Numbered from the stretch's first letter, positions 42,861 through 56,296 are shown. The stretch is 64,000 nt of DNA from Trichobilharzia szidati (GCA_944472155.2 OX235279.1:138108920-138172919); one strand, 5' to 3'. Program-made: numbers and translations. The notes: generated from the sequence alone by a model not told the origin.

Positions 42861-45500
42861 GACACAGTTCTAAATAGTTTCAGTACTTCAAAGAGACAAC
42901 AGCTGAATTTTTTCCAACCTGAACTTTCAAAGAAAAAATTGTTCTCAACGGAAGTTCAACCCTTGTTTTTGGTCATACTATTTATTTTTCATCCTAATAA
43001 GATCTGAGCTATTGTTATTTCATAGAAAGGATTTCTCCTTCTTATAGTTCTAAAGTTCTATAGAAATGTTTTTTATCATTAATAAATTTCGTCATTCGCA
43101 CTGTCAAACTTCTCAATAAGCTTACACACAAGAATCGTTAGCAAAAGAATTGAACGGTAGGGTAAACAAGAAATGTACACACATACAAATAAGTATATGT
43201 TGTTATGTAAAAATTAAAGAGTTAATGAATTCAACTCAGGCATCACTGTGATGTTTTCTGTACTGGAAAATAATGAATAACAACCTAGTGTCTAACTGAA
43301 TGCGTAGACATCACAGCTAGTATGGGAGAAGGTAAAATACCTAAGTAACGTATCGATTGATATGGTGACAATCAGTACTGATCCCTTTTAAAAGAATACT
43401 AATGATAATTTTACTCTGGACAATAAACAGTTTTATGTACAGGATAGAATTCTCAGAGTGTTTCAGTGAACAATATACACTGATCATACAGATTATTCAG
43501 GTAAAATAATGATCGTTTAACTCAGCATTATCCTATCAACAACATAATCCTATCCTCCCATTGTATTTCCGCTTCATATGACTACTACTAATATACTGAA
43601 ATTTATGGAAAAATGCTTGTGATGAGCATATGTTGCGATTCAGCGATGTAATCGAATGAACAAAAACGATAGGAAACGAAGTAAGTTTGATGCATTATGG
43701 TGCAGCAGCATTTTGACCAACTTTCAATTTCTACTAGGCTACTACTACTACTTCTAAGAATAATTATTTCTCTTAAAAGTCTCGTAAAATAGATCGAAGA
43801 TCAAGTAGAAGCTAAAGGAAATACTCTGAATGAAATAATGGAAATATGTTTACATCTTTTTTTACCCTCCTTTTTCTTCTCTTCATGTTTTCTTTATTGT
43901 ACACAATTCATAATTTATTATTCAAAGAGAAGGTAAAAAGGAGGAATTAACTGGATAAATTTTCAAAAATCAGAGTCGATGCTGCAACCATTACTACTTG
44001 TCTGTGTTTTTGTGTGCGTTCGTGTGTGTGTGTGCGTGTGCGTTTGAGTAGGCGTATAGTCTGTATCATGCATTTTCCAAGTAGACAGAGACATACACAC
44101 ATGAATATATATACACACATACACACAAACATACGTGAGCGTAGGAATCTGATCCAATTTATTTTATACAATTTCATAGACGTAATAATAACCAGAGTAA
44201 AGGTATCACATATAAGTCAGAGGATTGAATAATAATTAATTTATTTATTAATTATGACAAAGTGTATGTATTATACTACTTTATAAAATAATCCACTGTT
44301 TATATAAATAAATAATTAAGAGGTTTGCATCAATTCACTGTCTACAACGCTAAATTATTCACATCCTTCCTCCTCCTCATTAATTATGAGTAATATTAAT
44401 AATATAAAAAAATCTGCAAAACTGCTAGTTTTAACAATTCTTCTTTAACTTAGCGGCAAAATGCAATCTTCTCTGTCTACCTAAACAACCATCTAGTGGA
44501 ATTGAATGTTGATATATATATATATATAAAATCAACTGCAAGCCTGGACAAATGGTAATATCAAGTTAGTTTTTACCATAAACTTATAACAGATAAAAAG
44601 CTGTAGAAAAATCAGATAGTTCTTAACAGGTTTTTCATTAAGATTTTTTGTATTCTTCACCGGTGAATAATTAAGATGATGCTTTAAGGACAAACCTCAG
44701 GATGAAAAGTTCTCTTGACAGTGATCACGAGACTTCCACTTGAAGATACCAACAATTAAATGCAGTGATGTGGATGTGTGATTCATTGATTCAAGCGATC
44801 ACCTTCCGACTAATGACTCCATCGTTCGAAGCTCACTCCACCTAATTCAGCTTGGTCATCTCGGTTGTATGTCAAGAGTTTGTACCGTTCTAAGTGCCGC
44901 AGACACGCATTCACTTTCTATAATGTGCCATATCCAATAGAAACCCTGTTGTTTTTCCACGTCACCATTATTTCCCTCCAAAATGTGTGTCGAGTCCCTT
45001 TTTTCTCTTTTTCGTCTTCTTTTGTGTGCTAACATGAAGTGTGGCGACTTGAATTGCTGCACTTCTGTGTAAAGTTCTATTTTGAAACCCAGTCAGTCGG
45101 TCAGTCAGTCTTTGGTATCCTTTTGCATTGAACATTTGTTCCGGGCAGCCGAGTTTTAACCAAATAAACTAGTGATACATTGTTTACTAAGTGATAACCT
45201 AGTGTTTGTTAATTTTATGTAAAAGTAGAGCCCGTAAAGACTCTATCAACAATCTTCTTCTACTTTCTAATCAATAATGAAATCAAAATGTGGCTAAACA
45301 ATCTGATCTACGAATATCATTGGAGGACTAAAAAGCACGAACAAGTAGCATCCTTCTAGATGATTTTCAAGACTCAATAGTCTAGAGAATAACTCTTTAA
45401 TGTTTAGAAAGAAAAACACTTGTCACAGTTCAACAATCATCATCAGTTCATTCAATTGATGAGTTGGAAATAAAATGAGATACTCATTTGCAATTAGAGC
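42861..45500. other. mbl intron 1, unassigned part
   Basis: GT/GC-alternating tract at about 44015-44045 facing CA-rich sequence at 44090-44130, a TA run near 44513-44528, and a (CAGT)n tract near 45089-45110. No exon is supportable. Confidence 0.5.
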
Positions 45501-46100
45501 TGTGTTCTTTGAGCTGGTTGGTTCAATTGCGAAGCTTTCGTGGTCCTTCTAGACAACATCTTCAGTACAAGTTCTAGGATAAGATGAATTCATTTGAATT
45601 CTTCATGAATGATATAATTGTGTCTCCTGGCAACCATCTTCATGAATGGTAGTTGATCTACATCTCTGTTGATAATTTTTTATTGACTTGGAATTTGAAC
45701 TTTCTTGTCGCGTGACTTACTTTTTATTAGTTGGTCAATTCAGTCTATATTAATATGTTTGTTAATCGCTGATTCGCTTGAGTACCAACCAAGCTTCTAG
45801 GAATTCTCTGACACTTTTGGTGTTTCCTCTATTTACAATTTCGACATTAGTGTCCATAATTATCTACACGCATTGATATGAAAGAATATATATCAGGTCT
45901 TTCCACAGTTGATTTGTGTTCCTAGATTCTGATTCGAAGGGGGGGCCTACTTTGGCCGATGTAATGTCTGTTACAGTTTATACAATTTATTTTGTAAATG
46001 GTATTAATTTTATCTTCTTTTTCTGTTGGATCTTTTGATTTGCACAATATCAAATGAAATGAAGCTTCGCAATTAAAGCAACGAGCTCAGAGAACACAAC
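45501..46100 (-). mobile_element. Penelope-like endonuclease + 3' end, with inverted termini
   Basis: Minus-strand translation, with frameshifts: NCNRHYIGQSRPPLRIRI, then ISMRVDNYGH and IVNRGNTKSVREFLEAW, i.e. the C-terminal GIY-YIG domain of the second PLE family. Then comes the 3' block CTGAAGATGTTGTC, CACGAAAGCTTCGCAATTG. A 40-bp inverted copy of that 3' end is at 46061-46100, so the fragment is bounded by inverted repeats about 600 bp apart. Confidence 0.75.
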
Positions 46101-47734
46101 TAAGTGCAAACCACTCACCCGAGTTACAAATCTTCTCTACTATTTTGAGATACTCATTCTAAGTTCAGTTTCTAGTCACTACCAAAAACAATACTTTTCT
46201 TGAAATCATAACAGCTTAAACAATACATACCGAATAATATTTCATATATTGTATGTTCTAACATTGATGAGTTCTTATAACCGAACACCTAAGAGAAAGT
46301 GCTGTTATTTTTGTCTGCTCTATGCGACATCAATAGGTTGACATAGGTTGAATTATCAAATAAAAACTACGATGCAGTGAACTTCATGTTACACTAATGA
46401 AATTAATCATTGAAGCCTTTTCAGTCTAGATTTAATTCTTGTCAGGATAATTAATTCTGGTCTCAACGCAGAACTTTTGCATAGAGGTGCAGAAGTCCGA
46501 ATAGCCAGACTCCATGTAGCCCACAGAATTAAAGAAAACGAAAAAAATCCAGAAGAACTATAATGAACATAAATGTATGGGAAAAACAACAATCATAACA
46601 TGGACAAACATGAGGAATCAACGGACCTGTGAGATTACAAAGACTGAATTCATCTGCACCACTAAGAACAGTTTTCAGATATGTTATCAATAGTGTCAAG
46701 CCATCGGTCCTTAGCATCTCATGGACCGCATATTGTTAGGATACTTTAACATGGTATGTAGGATTATTTTTGTCCTACAGATTCAGTCCTTCCTCAATAC
46801 TGACGACACAGAGTCTTGGCTTAGCTATAGTTAAAACAGAATGACTTGACTTAAACTTTATCTGTTTCTAAAAGATAAGATAAATCATACAATTACACCA
46901 AGAAAAATATACAAATCCACTGTCATTCAAAAAAAGGACACAAACGTACCGAACAGTATTGAAGGAACGGACAGAATGAACAGTTAATTAATTACATGTA
47001 CACACAAATAAAGTGACAGACAACAAAGAACACTCAAGGTCACATCACGTGGTGTGAGTTACAATAAATTGACCAATAATCGCGACAAGAAGGTCACATC
47101 ATATTGATTAGCTGTCTATCATATAGTCTATCTATCTATCGCGATTAACATGGTGAGCACTCGCCACAATAGCACATAAGGGTTGGGGTTATGGTAAGCA
47201 TTAAGTTCAGATTGGGATTTGGGGATAAGGTATGGATTAGTGTTTTTTATTACTTTTATCTGTATCTGCCTTGTAAATTAATAAATGCGATTGGTGGGGA
47301 GGGGGCCGTTGTCAGTATAGAGGAAATGGTGTTGATAAATACGAAACTTAAGAAACCGACAGTCCTCATTGTAATCGGGAATTATTCTCGAGTTATATCA
47401 GGGTAAAATATCGTCTTTAATGTGCTTCATCACTATTAGTTTGTATTTTCCGCGTAAATAAACAGGTTTTCCATGCAAGAAATCACGGCTTTAACTCATT
47501 GGTCGTCTCAAGGTTTCTCGTGCGTTCGCACTCTGTGGTCGCTATTCTTTAGGTCTGCCACTATACATACTTCATAATGCAATAAACGCAATGAATTAAT
47601 TAATTATTTTTAGACAACAAGTAATTCTAAACCGTAACAATAATGGTAATAATAGTTCATATTATCCCAACAAATAAAACTCTATATATTCAAGAGTAAT
47701 AATTAGTAAAACGTTTCGAAACTATTTCGCTTAC
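46101..47734. other. mbl intron 1, 5' part
   Basis: No clear repeat or exon. A TCTA run near 47123-47140. The donor of exon 1 is at the right border. Confidence 0.5.
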
Positions 47735-48142
47735 TTTAATCGAATCATAACAACAGATAACACGACCACTTTGTACATCGACATGCGTAGGTGGATGAGC
47801 GAATTTACATTCATTTTCATCTCTTGAACACTGATTCCTTTGATACTGTCGACAGACTTCCAATGTTAACCATCTAGAATCTTTAATATTCGACGGTAGA
47901 CCAGCAGAAGCAGCAGCAGCTGCAGTCAGTGCAGCAACAGCAGCAGCGGCCGCCGCGGCAGTAGCTGTAGTCGACGGATACATTCCATTACTGTTTGTGA
48001 ATTGACTAGAATTCTCATTTGGACTAAGTGAATTCGTTAGACAGGATGATGGATTAGCCGGTGGGAATGGTGTAAAATGTGGGTAGACGACAGTAGCGGT
48101 AGCAGCGGCTGCTGGATCACTTAAACCAACACTATGAAGCAT
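47735..48142 (-). CDS. mbl: mbl coding exon 1 (zinc finger 1 and start of finger 2)
   Basis: 136 codons from the ATG at 48142 to the donor ATTAAA|GTAAGC. An N-terminal Ala/Pro/Ser-rich extension of about 90 residues, with an Ala-rich stretch, precedes the finger domain. The muscleblind signature follows: [20 protein letters not shown], finger 1 as C-x7-C-x6-C-x3-H ending ECKFAHPP, then [16 protein letters not shown]. Only the first finger-2 Cys of the motif is in this exon. The start is uncertain: upstream in-frame codons stay open to 48205, and an acceptor-like CTTCATAG (ending near 48133) would remove the ATG, putting translation start in an earlier exon. Human MBNL1 has only a short leader before the [11 protein letters not shown] block, so this leader is long. 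Confidence 0.95.
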
Positions 48143-49134
48143 GATAGAAAATATGTATTCCAGAAAGAGAGAGACACGGAGAATTGTATACACACACACA
48201 GCCAAATTTATAAATTACACAATGGCGCACGTGAGTAATTCCGATGAATGAATAAGTAGTAATCAACCAATTGGTTAACTGATGGAGTTACAACTTCTTT
48301 ATCTGTAAAATTAAACAAAGAAAAACACATTTAAGCTTTAAATGTTTTAGATAAAATCTAAATTCCACGAATGTAAACATTTGCAGCATGATCCATACTA
48401 CTGATTAATATGAGTAGGTGGAAATCACTCACGTAAAACAGTAGAGCTTGCCAATCAGATGTCAAAGTTACTTGAACACATGAGAGAGTGGTGGTAAGAT
48501 TTCACATGTAACTGCGTACTCTGTAAGTAGCTAACTGTTATACATGCACTTTTTAATTTGAACAAGTTGCTAAGCAAAGCTGATGCACCACCACTATGAA
48601 CTGAGTGGGTCAGCATACGCCACTGCTGGTGTACTGGCAAACGAGCGACACAGTTATTTCGTGCTTGGCTAATATTTGTCCGACTGGAAAACACTATTAA
48701 TTGACGGGATTAGTCTGTAGCTATTTATTTGAATGCGTATTATGTATCATATAAAAGAGAAGACGTTCAGAGAGGAGTTACTTTTTTCGGCGATACCATT
48801 CACAAGCCGTACACTTGCATATAATATAGTTAATTTTCTAGCAACAAAATGAACATTTGAAAGGTTTGTCATTAAAAATGTGGAATTTAGTCACCAAATT
48901 ACGTAATATCGAGAGCGTTAGTTGGTTAAAAACTAAAATAAGGTTAAATAAGCAAGTTGAGTGACGTAATCGATCTGACGGGGTTGAGTAGAGCTCAACT
49001 AAAATCAAAATTGAACAAAAGTCAAGTTGATAACATTGGTAATAAGGCGTGGGGGAAGAAAATACTATTCTATTAAGAAACAAGCAAGCAAGAAAAAGAC
49101 GAAACAAAATTACGTATTTGGTGTTAAGATAGGT
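48143..49134. other. Upstream of mbl exon 1, unassigned
   Basis: 5' UTR, intron or promoter sequence of mbl is expected here, but no TATA/initiator can be singled out. Small open frames have no domain. Confidence 0.4.
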
Positions 49135-49720
49135 CAGGTCCACGTTAGATTTAATGACTGGACAAACTTCTTTTGTATGCAGAGTTCAGGTTTTAATATG
49201 TGAGTTGCCATTGCTTCTGCGGTTTGAAGGAGTTTGATCCGCACTCTTTTAGCAAGATTCCCACGTATTCTGTAGATGACTTTGAAGTTCGGGTTCGCTT
49301 GGTGCTCCTATTCGATCAGGTGTTCCAGAATAGAAGCACGAGAGGACCTTTTTTCCTCTTTTTGAAACCATGAGAGGTAAGTGTTCGATGATACGTTTGG
49401 ATGGCAAACGCCAGCTACGGTTGACATACCTAGCTCCACACGAGCAGGTGAATTGGTAGATGTACACCGATGAGGCCAACAGTGGTAGCTTATCCTTCAT
49501 GTTCACGGGAATCATTGGTTTCGTAGAAAACGTTAGTCAGGGGTTCAGCCGCGAAGAAAGTTTTCTTCAGTGAGTGGGACAGGCGGTTTCTCAGTATTTC
49601 TGCCGATGAATCTCCATTGAATTATAGGTTCAAGTAAAGAGACTTTTCGGGAGGAGAGAGTGTGAGTGGTTTTGGCGGTTTAGGTTTCATAGATTTTGCG
49701 ATAGTCATTTTCTAGGAATA
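49135..49720 (-). pseudogene. Penelope-like endonuclease remnant
   Basis: Minus strand, shifting frames: RNRLSHSLKKTFF, VYIYQFTCSCGARYV (GIY-YIG start; compare IYKFTCICGSSYIG in copy A), RIIEHLP, then ATHILKPELCIQKKF and VQSLNLTWT, close to the DLCVQKEAVISLSLPTW end of copy A. The YIG is changed to YVN. Related to the copy A family rather than to the 45.5 kb family. Confidence 0.72.
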
Positions 49721-50607
49721 TATATCATATCACACAACTTAGTCACTGTCTTATGTCATTTAGCACACCAAATATAGGTCAAATAATGTGATCTGAATAA
49801 TATTTTGCGTTTCCTGAAATTTCACCTCTCCCTGTGCACTTTACAAAATTAGCTATCCACACCCATTTATAAGCACTATTACCAAAATAATTATATGAAA
49901 AAGAGTATAATTCATTCGGCTAAATAAGAGTAATTATTGATTTTCGCTGTGGGACACTTCAATAACATTCGCTGTTCAAAGTAATCTTTCTTATAAGCTT
50001 ATATCAGATGGAAAATGAATGAAAAACCCAACTCAGTGACTGAATTTTAATATTCTCATTATTTAAATGGTCAATAGTGTGGCGCTAATATTAGTTACTG
50101 ATGCAGTCCACCCTGAAAATATTTAAATTCTCTTAAGTAGTAAAAATCTAAATTATGTTCACTCTGAAGAAGAGGAGGAGGACATAAATAACATCGAAAT
50201 ATTTCTTTCAAAGTCGACCACTTAAAAAGTAAACTTTAATATCATATTAATTTGTTGAAACAATATCTTTTACTGGATGATATTTCGAACACAATTTATT
50301 GTTCATATTCATATTAATGGTAGCTATGCAACTTGGAAACTATTGTCTTATGGTTTCGTAGTTATGTAGTTACAACTGAACGATTATGCATAATGAAGTA
50401 TGTTTGAAACGACATCCAGTTTATCGTACTGCTTCACTGTGTGATATATCCAATAAACAATTTAATAGGGGGAATTATACACTGCCAGTGCAAGTTTTAA
50501 AGCCTAATAGTTTATATTAGCGTAGGAAAAATTGCAATTCTGCTTGAATTTTACTATACACCCATGTAAATCTTGTCGGTATTCTGGCAACTTTATTGTA
50601 TTTTTGT
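49721..50607. other. Unassigned spacer
   Basis: No gene or repeat recognised. Confidence 0.5.
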
Positions 50608-50815
50608 GTTCCGAGTGGAACTTAGAGCTTTAAAGCTTCAGTTTTGAAGTTTCAGTAATGATGTTATCTTTTTTACGGAGTAGGATTGCTAGCCTCATGC
50701 CCAACCTTCTCTCCTTACGAAGCTTACTACGGGCTAAGCGAGGTTTAGCAGTGCTTCAGCTGGGGACCGACCCCTGGACTGTGTGTGTGTGTGTGGCTGG
50801 TGAGTATTTCACCAG
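50608..50815 (-). mobile_element. tRNA-derived SINE, family 1, decayed
   Basis: Inverted tail GTTCCGAGTGGAACTTAGAG, body ATTGCTAGCCTCATGCCCAA, and a degraded inverted B box (GGGGACCGACCCCTGG). A GT run replaces part of the head near 50780-50793. Confidence 0.72.
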
Positions 50816-51204
50816 CACATCAATTAGACATTGTTTACTTCACAAAAAGAGCAGACTTAACATTGAAGAGGTGAGAAAACAAACAATTCTAATATCATCT
50901 TAATCAGCTACAGACATGTTCTAATTTAATGATAAATAATGTGACTTGAAGAAGCGGGAGAGAGGGAAGCTTGTTTGGAGAACCACAATTTTATCACCCT
51001 GGTCATGCATAAATAACTATGGAAAAAATAAAAGATTCCTGAATTTTTACTATTTTGTAGAAAAATAGTATTGTTCTACTTTTAAAAAACAGCAAAATAT
51101 ATACTTAGTTCGTAAAACTGTATCCAAGGGAACTCAACATATTTTTGTGGATAGTAATCATTTGTTCAAGGGTTTACTTTTTAATTATTGAATATTGACA
51201 TACA

Positions 51205-51250
<46 letters not shown>

Positions 51251-53270
51251 ATTGCAGCCTACTATATATGCTCTTTCATTTATCTGTAGTAGTGTGTTGG
51301 TGGTAGCCAGTGTTTGCTCATAATGTTTATTTAGGTGTCCAAAAAGTTGTATTAGACCAGTGGAATTTGAAATTCTGTTGACTAGCCACCACCACCACTC
51401 AAGAAGGAATACAACATTCGATTGTGTGTTTTTCTCATACATGAAAGCAGAAAGACAAATGCAACAGGTGGATAGCTCAACTTGACAACTACTTTTAAAA
51501 CTGTACCAAAAGTAAATAACAACACATGATGATACACTATTTGTCTAGGCGGGGATGGGGCTGACAAGATTAATGATACTACCACAATAACACACACTAG
51601 AAACTAAATTAAGCTATGAAAAAACTTGACCACACGATTCTATGGATTCTACTGCACACAATAACAGTTGGAGAAATATTAATGAAAATCAAGCAGCACT
51701 GGATTGTTGTTTTTGTGACTTTTCAGCATAGCAGAACAGTTAAGTTCAGCAGAGAGAGAAAGATTAATGTTACCAATCAGCCAGTGAGTTAGAAATGGAC
51801 TGCTAGTCTTCCATAATGACCGAGCAAAACGACCGTTCGGTGATTAGACCACTCCGATGTGGCTAGCAACCACCGCTGGTTGAAATGATTGGCATAATAC
51901 AACATCACTGATTAAATGAACACAATCTACTACTGGATTTGAAAATAATTCACGGTCGGTAGCGTCCCGCTGTTTTTCTCTATGATACTGATGATGCCGG
52001 CGATGCAGATGTCTGTGTACTGTTGTTTCTATCTTATTTTATTCATTTGAGTATACTATTCCGTCACAGAGTTATATGACAACAACAGAATACACCATGA
52101 ATGCGATTTTCATTGTCATACAACATAGAAATCAATACTCAGTAATGTTTAACAACATCAATACATATATACATGTATAGACATTACTATTATGATTAAT
52201 GGCATTCAAAAGGTATTTATTTATTTTATAATAGTGTCACTGAAAAGCTGTTGTCATAGTATCAAAAATATAGCATTCCATTTCATTTTGGCACTATTCA
52301 TACAATTATAATTACAATAACTTGATATCTATCAAAACAATGAATTTTTAAATGTATAAAGCAGAGAGAAAACAATGCGACACAGTGATGATTGGATTTG
52401 AAATATGCTTGTCTGTTTTTGTTTGTTTGTTCTCTTGGTCGTCTATTCTGTTAAATGAATGAGACAATAGTTAATGTTTGACATTTTCTGTTTTGTCGGA
52501 TTTATGCAACACTGTTAGGGAATTTTGTTTATGTCTTTTTGATTGAACATGACAGAAACTACACGTTTTGCAATTAATTACAAATTGATTTTTCTGAGGA
52601 ACACTTAGTTATTTGTATAATTGGTGGTGATGACTGGTGGAATGATAATCTAGTATATATACTAGTAACTGGCCGGTTTGAATCCTGATGGGAGTCAGAT
52701 TTTCATTTTACCTTGAGTCATCGCCCTTTAGTAAATCAATAGTCCCCGGAATGTAGTTACATCCAACTTGTTAGTGAATTCCCGTGTCTGGCTATTTGCG
52801 ATATACGCCAGCACTTGCCTACAGTCTCACTAGTGTAAGCAGCTGTTTTCAAAATTACTTTGGTAAACCGCGCCAGTCATAACTTCTAATTAGAACTGAA
52901 GGAAATCCATCTCAAAGTTAGTCACCAATTACCTGTCAATAAATCCTTAAATACCGGCATTTGCAGATTACAGATTTAATTGATGCCGGTGTGTATCTCG
53001 TCATAAAACACTAAACACGGTTCCACAGTTTTCAATATAATTATCAGTTTCATTCTAGTAAATATATATCATGCACATTTATTGAGTTTATTTCGAATTT
53101 CCCGTTGTTTGCTGTGACGATCGTCAGTGGTGGCGATAAAAAATGGAGGAGAGGTGTAAAACCACATTTAGCAATTTATTTAACCGTGTGAATACACCTT
53201 TATAGGATTATGAGCAACAAATGAGACTCAAAACGTCATCCGGTTATTAATTATAGTTTTTATTCCTTTT
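50816..53270. other. Unassigned spacer
   Basis: TA microsatellite at 51208-51251. A possible very degraded tRNA-like head at about 52628-52690 (TGGTGGAATGA; GGTTTGAATCC). No exon supported. Confidence 0.5.
51208..51251. repeat. TA microsatellite
   Basis: TA run with one G interruption. Confidence 0.9.
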
Positions 53271-53489
53271 CGTTCCCAGGTGGCACATAGTTCTTCAAGC
53301 TAGTGGCTTGAAGTTTCGGTAGCAGTGATGTTTATTTTTACAGGATGGGGTTGCTAGCCTCATGCTCAACCTTTCCTCTTCACCAGCTTTAATTCTGGCT
53401 TAGTGAGGTAAAGGAGTGCGCCGGCCGAGGATCGAACCCCGGACCATATGCATGGTCGGCGAGCGTCCTAACCGCTATGCCGACGCACT
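53271..53489 (-). mobile_element. tRNA-derived SINE, family 1, well preserved
   Basis: Inverted tail CGTTCCCAGGTGGCACATAG, body CAGGATGGGGTTGCTAGCCT, B box GGATCGAACCCC and inverted head end CGCTATGCCGACGCAC. The A box has lost the CCA of GCCACCGA. Confidence 0.85.
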
Positions 53490-56264
53490 TTTTAATACTG
53501 TGTGTTATATTGAATAAACGTTGACATGTATCTAAGTAAATAAAAGTATACTACTTAAGAAGTTCATCAATAGACAAACAAATTCCTAACCGAATATCTG
53601 AGAAAATATGCTGTTCTTAAATGGGAACACATGGGGAAAGACTAGTTAAAAATGCCTTTTCCCAAAGAAGGATTTACATATTCCTAAGAAATCAGAAAAG
53701 TAACACTGCATAATATGTGAACAATTTAGTCAGGGGATTAAGAAAAAACAAATAATTACGACATTTGAAATATTCATAGAGGTCAATAGCTCGGAATAGG
53801 AGCCCTGAGAACCATATAAGACCAAATTTTATATCTAACTAGGTGTCAGTTTCATCTCAGTCACTGAAGATCCATTGGACAGGCTGACTACAATTCCGAT
53901 TTTCCTAAATTTAAGAGAACAAGGAAGAGATCAATTTTCGGTGAGCTGTTTCCTATAAAAATATTCTTAGTCTGGCTGACTGATGTTGACGTTATAGGAC
54001 GACGACTACAGTTCATTTCCCGGCATATTTAGTGTGCTGATATTGAAAGGGTAGTTAATTACTGTTCGTTCATTTGACAGCTGCTAGAAGAATTCAGTAA
54101 AGCAGAATAAACTTAAATCAAGTCAGTAGTTGAATAAATATTAACCCAGCCAGTAATTAGACCATACTCCAAGGTAACATACAGATGGACTGGTTTATGT
54201 TTTAAAGCAACATCAGTCATCACTTTATAACTTCAAAATATTTATTTATTATATTTGCTTAACCTCTTTGGTTACCCTTCACCCCATTGAACAAGAAAGT
54301 GATGATTGACACAAATACGGTCAGCACTATTTTACATAAATCGTATTGTGTTATTTTTTCAGGTTGGCGATTACATTTGCTGCATCCAGCTGGTTGATGT
54401 TAACAGTCTTCCATCTACTTTCATTATTGTTATTATTATTTTTGCTGAATACTTTAATTTGAACATTGTTGATTCATGTTAACATTGTACCATTTACCAA
54501 TAGAAATTGTACACATATATGCTTAGATAAAAACTTTTAGACTGCAAATATATTTATCAGTTGTACAAAATACTGGAATCTATTGATCAAGCAAGTATGT
54601 ATATACAAATGTGTCAAAGGACAATCTGTTCGACATAAGCAATATTATATTTCAAAGGTATAAAAGGTCTAACAGAGAAGAGGTAGAAATTGGTGAACAA
54701 GTGGTGAACATCTGACAGGATTCGAACCATCAGTCTACTAACTAAACTAAACTTAAATCGGTCTGCTGTGATCACCATCGACATTATTTATAATTTCATA
54801 ACAATGACACGACAAATGAAGCCCACCATCACCTAATTTAGACTCAGTAATAAGAGGATTTGGGGATGATGATGAAGAAGTGTGATGAAGTTAGTAATAC
54901 AGTGTAAGACAACAGCCTCCACTTCATAGTAACTTGTCGGAGCTAAATTTTTACTCTATTTAGAATGAAACCATTTTGTCTGTCAATAGTTGATATAATT
55001 TCTGTTCCCCATCGACGTACACTAGACGTACACCAGTAAGTGTAATATCAGTTGACAATGTGACTATATTGCAGACTTAATCGATAGTCTTCAGTCATCA
55101 GTGTGAACATGACATTCATACTATCTAGTCTAGTACAATTGGCAACTCCATTTTTACTCAAGCATTGTTGAAGATTGAGACTTTTTTTAATCACAGATGA
55201 ATGTATTTTGTGTTGTTATTGTTCAATCTGATAATTATGCTAATTTTTGAGAGAATTATCTTCAGGAAAACTCAAGTTCTAAGGGTAATAGAACTACCAG
55301 ATTAAAGTAGATTATGTGACATTCTAAAAGAAATACAAACCAGGAGATAAAACAAAAATATTGGTAAAATATTCAAAGTTTATAGGACAGTGAAACATAT
55401 CAATTGATACTTGAACCTCCACTCATTATTTACCCGTCTTCTTAAGTACCTATTTATTGAATGCGAATCACCCTCGGACTATCAGCATGGTAGCCAAAGT
55501 GTTCTACATCATTAAGATTAATATTGTCGCACTCTGTGGACTGGTGTCATATTGTAATACTTTTCGTTAATGAGGATAGTACATTATACATTTAAGGTAA
55601 GTGTGCAGTGAAGAGCTATCACAGAAATTCTGGACAACAAGAAAAGAAGTTCCTCTTGAAAACCTGAACTAAAATATGCACATCCCAGTGTTTACGAGGA
55701 ACTACTTTCTGCAGCAAATTAAAAAAATTTTGGAGATATGCTGCTCAAGTAGCAATTAACTCTACAAGTTAGTCGTCAATTTATGCAACTCACTCAGCAG
55801 ATTTTCAAAATCACGATGGTATACCGTGGTATTTAGTACTGATAAGTAGTAATTAAGTAAGTAACGAATAAAATTTCTATTTTCAAAGATGCAGATAATA
55901 AAGAAAAGCAACTGATGGTGAACATGGTTTCCCATTGCTTCATAACTACTACTGTTTTACAATAACAAGACATCAGTATTAAGTAGTAGAGCGAATAAGT
56001 GAAAAACAAACAAACAAATAAACAGAGAAACTAAGCAAATGAACAAATTAATTGTGCTGATTACTTTCTATCCATCTCTGTGGACTTTAAACATGATAGT
56101 TGGATTTTTGAAATTTTGTTAATCTTCTTCAATTTTGGCTCACAGCCAAGCATATTTTTCACTTTGATTACACTCATTGACTGAAGAGTCAGACAATTTT
56201 GTCAGACTGAGTTATCTAACCAATCAGAGATCCTCCATGCCCTGGCTCTTTCTCATATTAAATG

Positions 56265-56296
<32 letters not shown>

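Larger units (their letters stand above)
23502..48142 (-). other. mbl: muscleblind-like gene, coding span (spliced, five visible exons)
   Basis: Coding exons run right to left: 48142-47735, 31835-31581, 29151-29080, 27256-26915 and 24350 to 23573 or 23502. All junctions used have GT-AG ends and phase 0, giving about 620-640 residues. Muscleblind proteins bind YGCY-type RNA through tandem CCCH fingers and control alternative splicing, localisation and stability of mRNAs, shuttling between nucleus and cytoplasm. Only one finger pair is visible, as in the fly protein; vertebrate MBNL has two pairs. Intron 1 (15.9 kb) contains PLE copy B, the nested PLE/CR1 insertion, SINEs and a hammerhead element. 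5' non-coding exons and the promoter were not identified. Extra or alternative exons may exist. Confidence 0.85.

Noticed and set aside
48455..49143. Small minus-strand frames as upstream mbl exons
   Set aside because: No muscleblind similarity, no consistent splice phases to exon 1, and composition is that of random AT-rich sequence.
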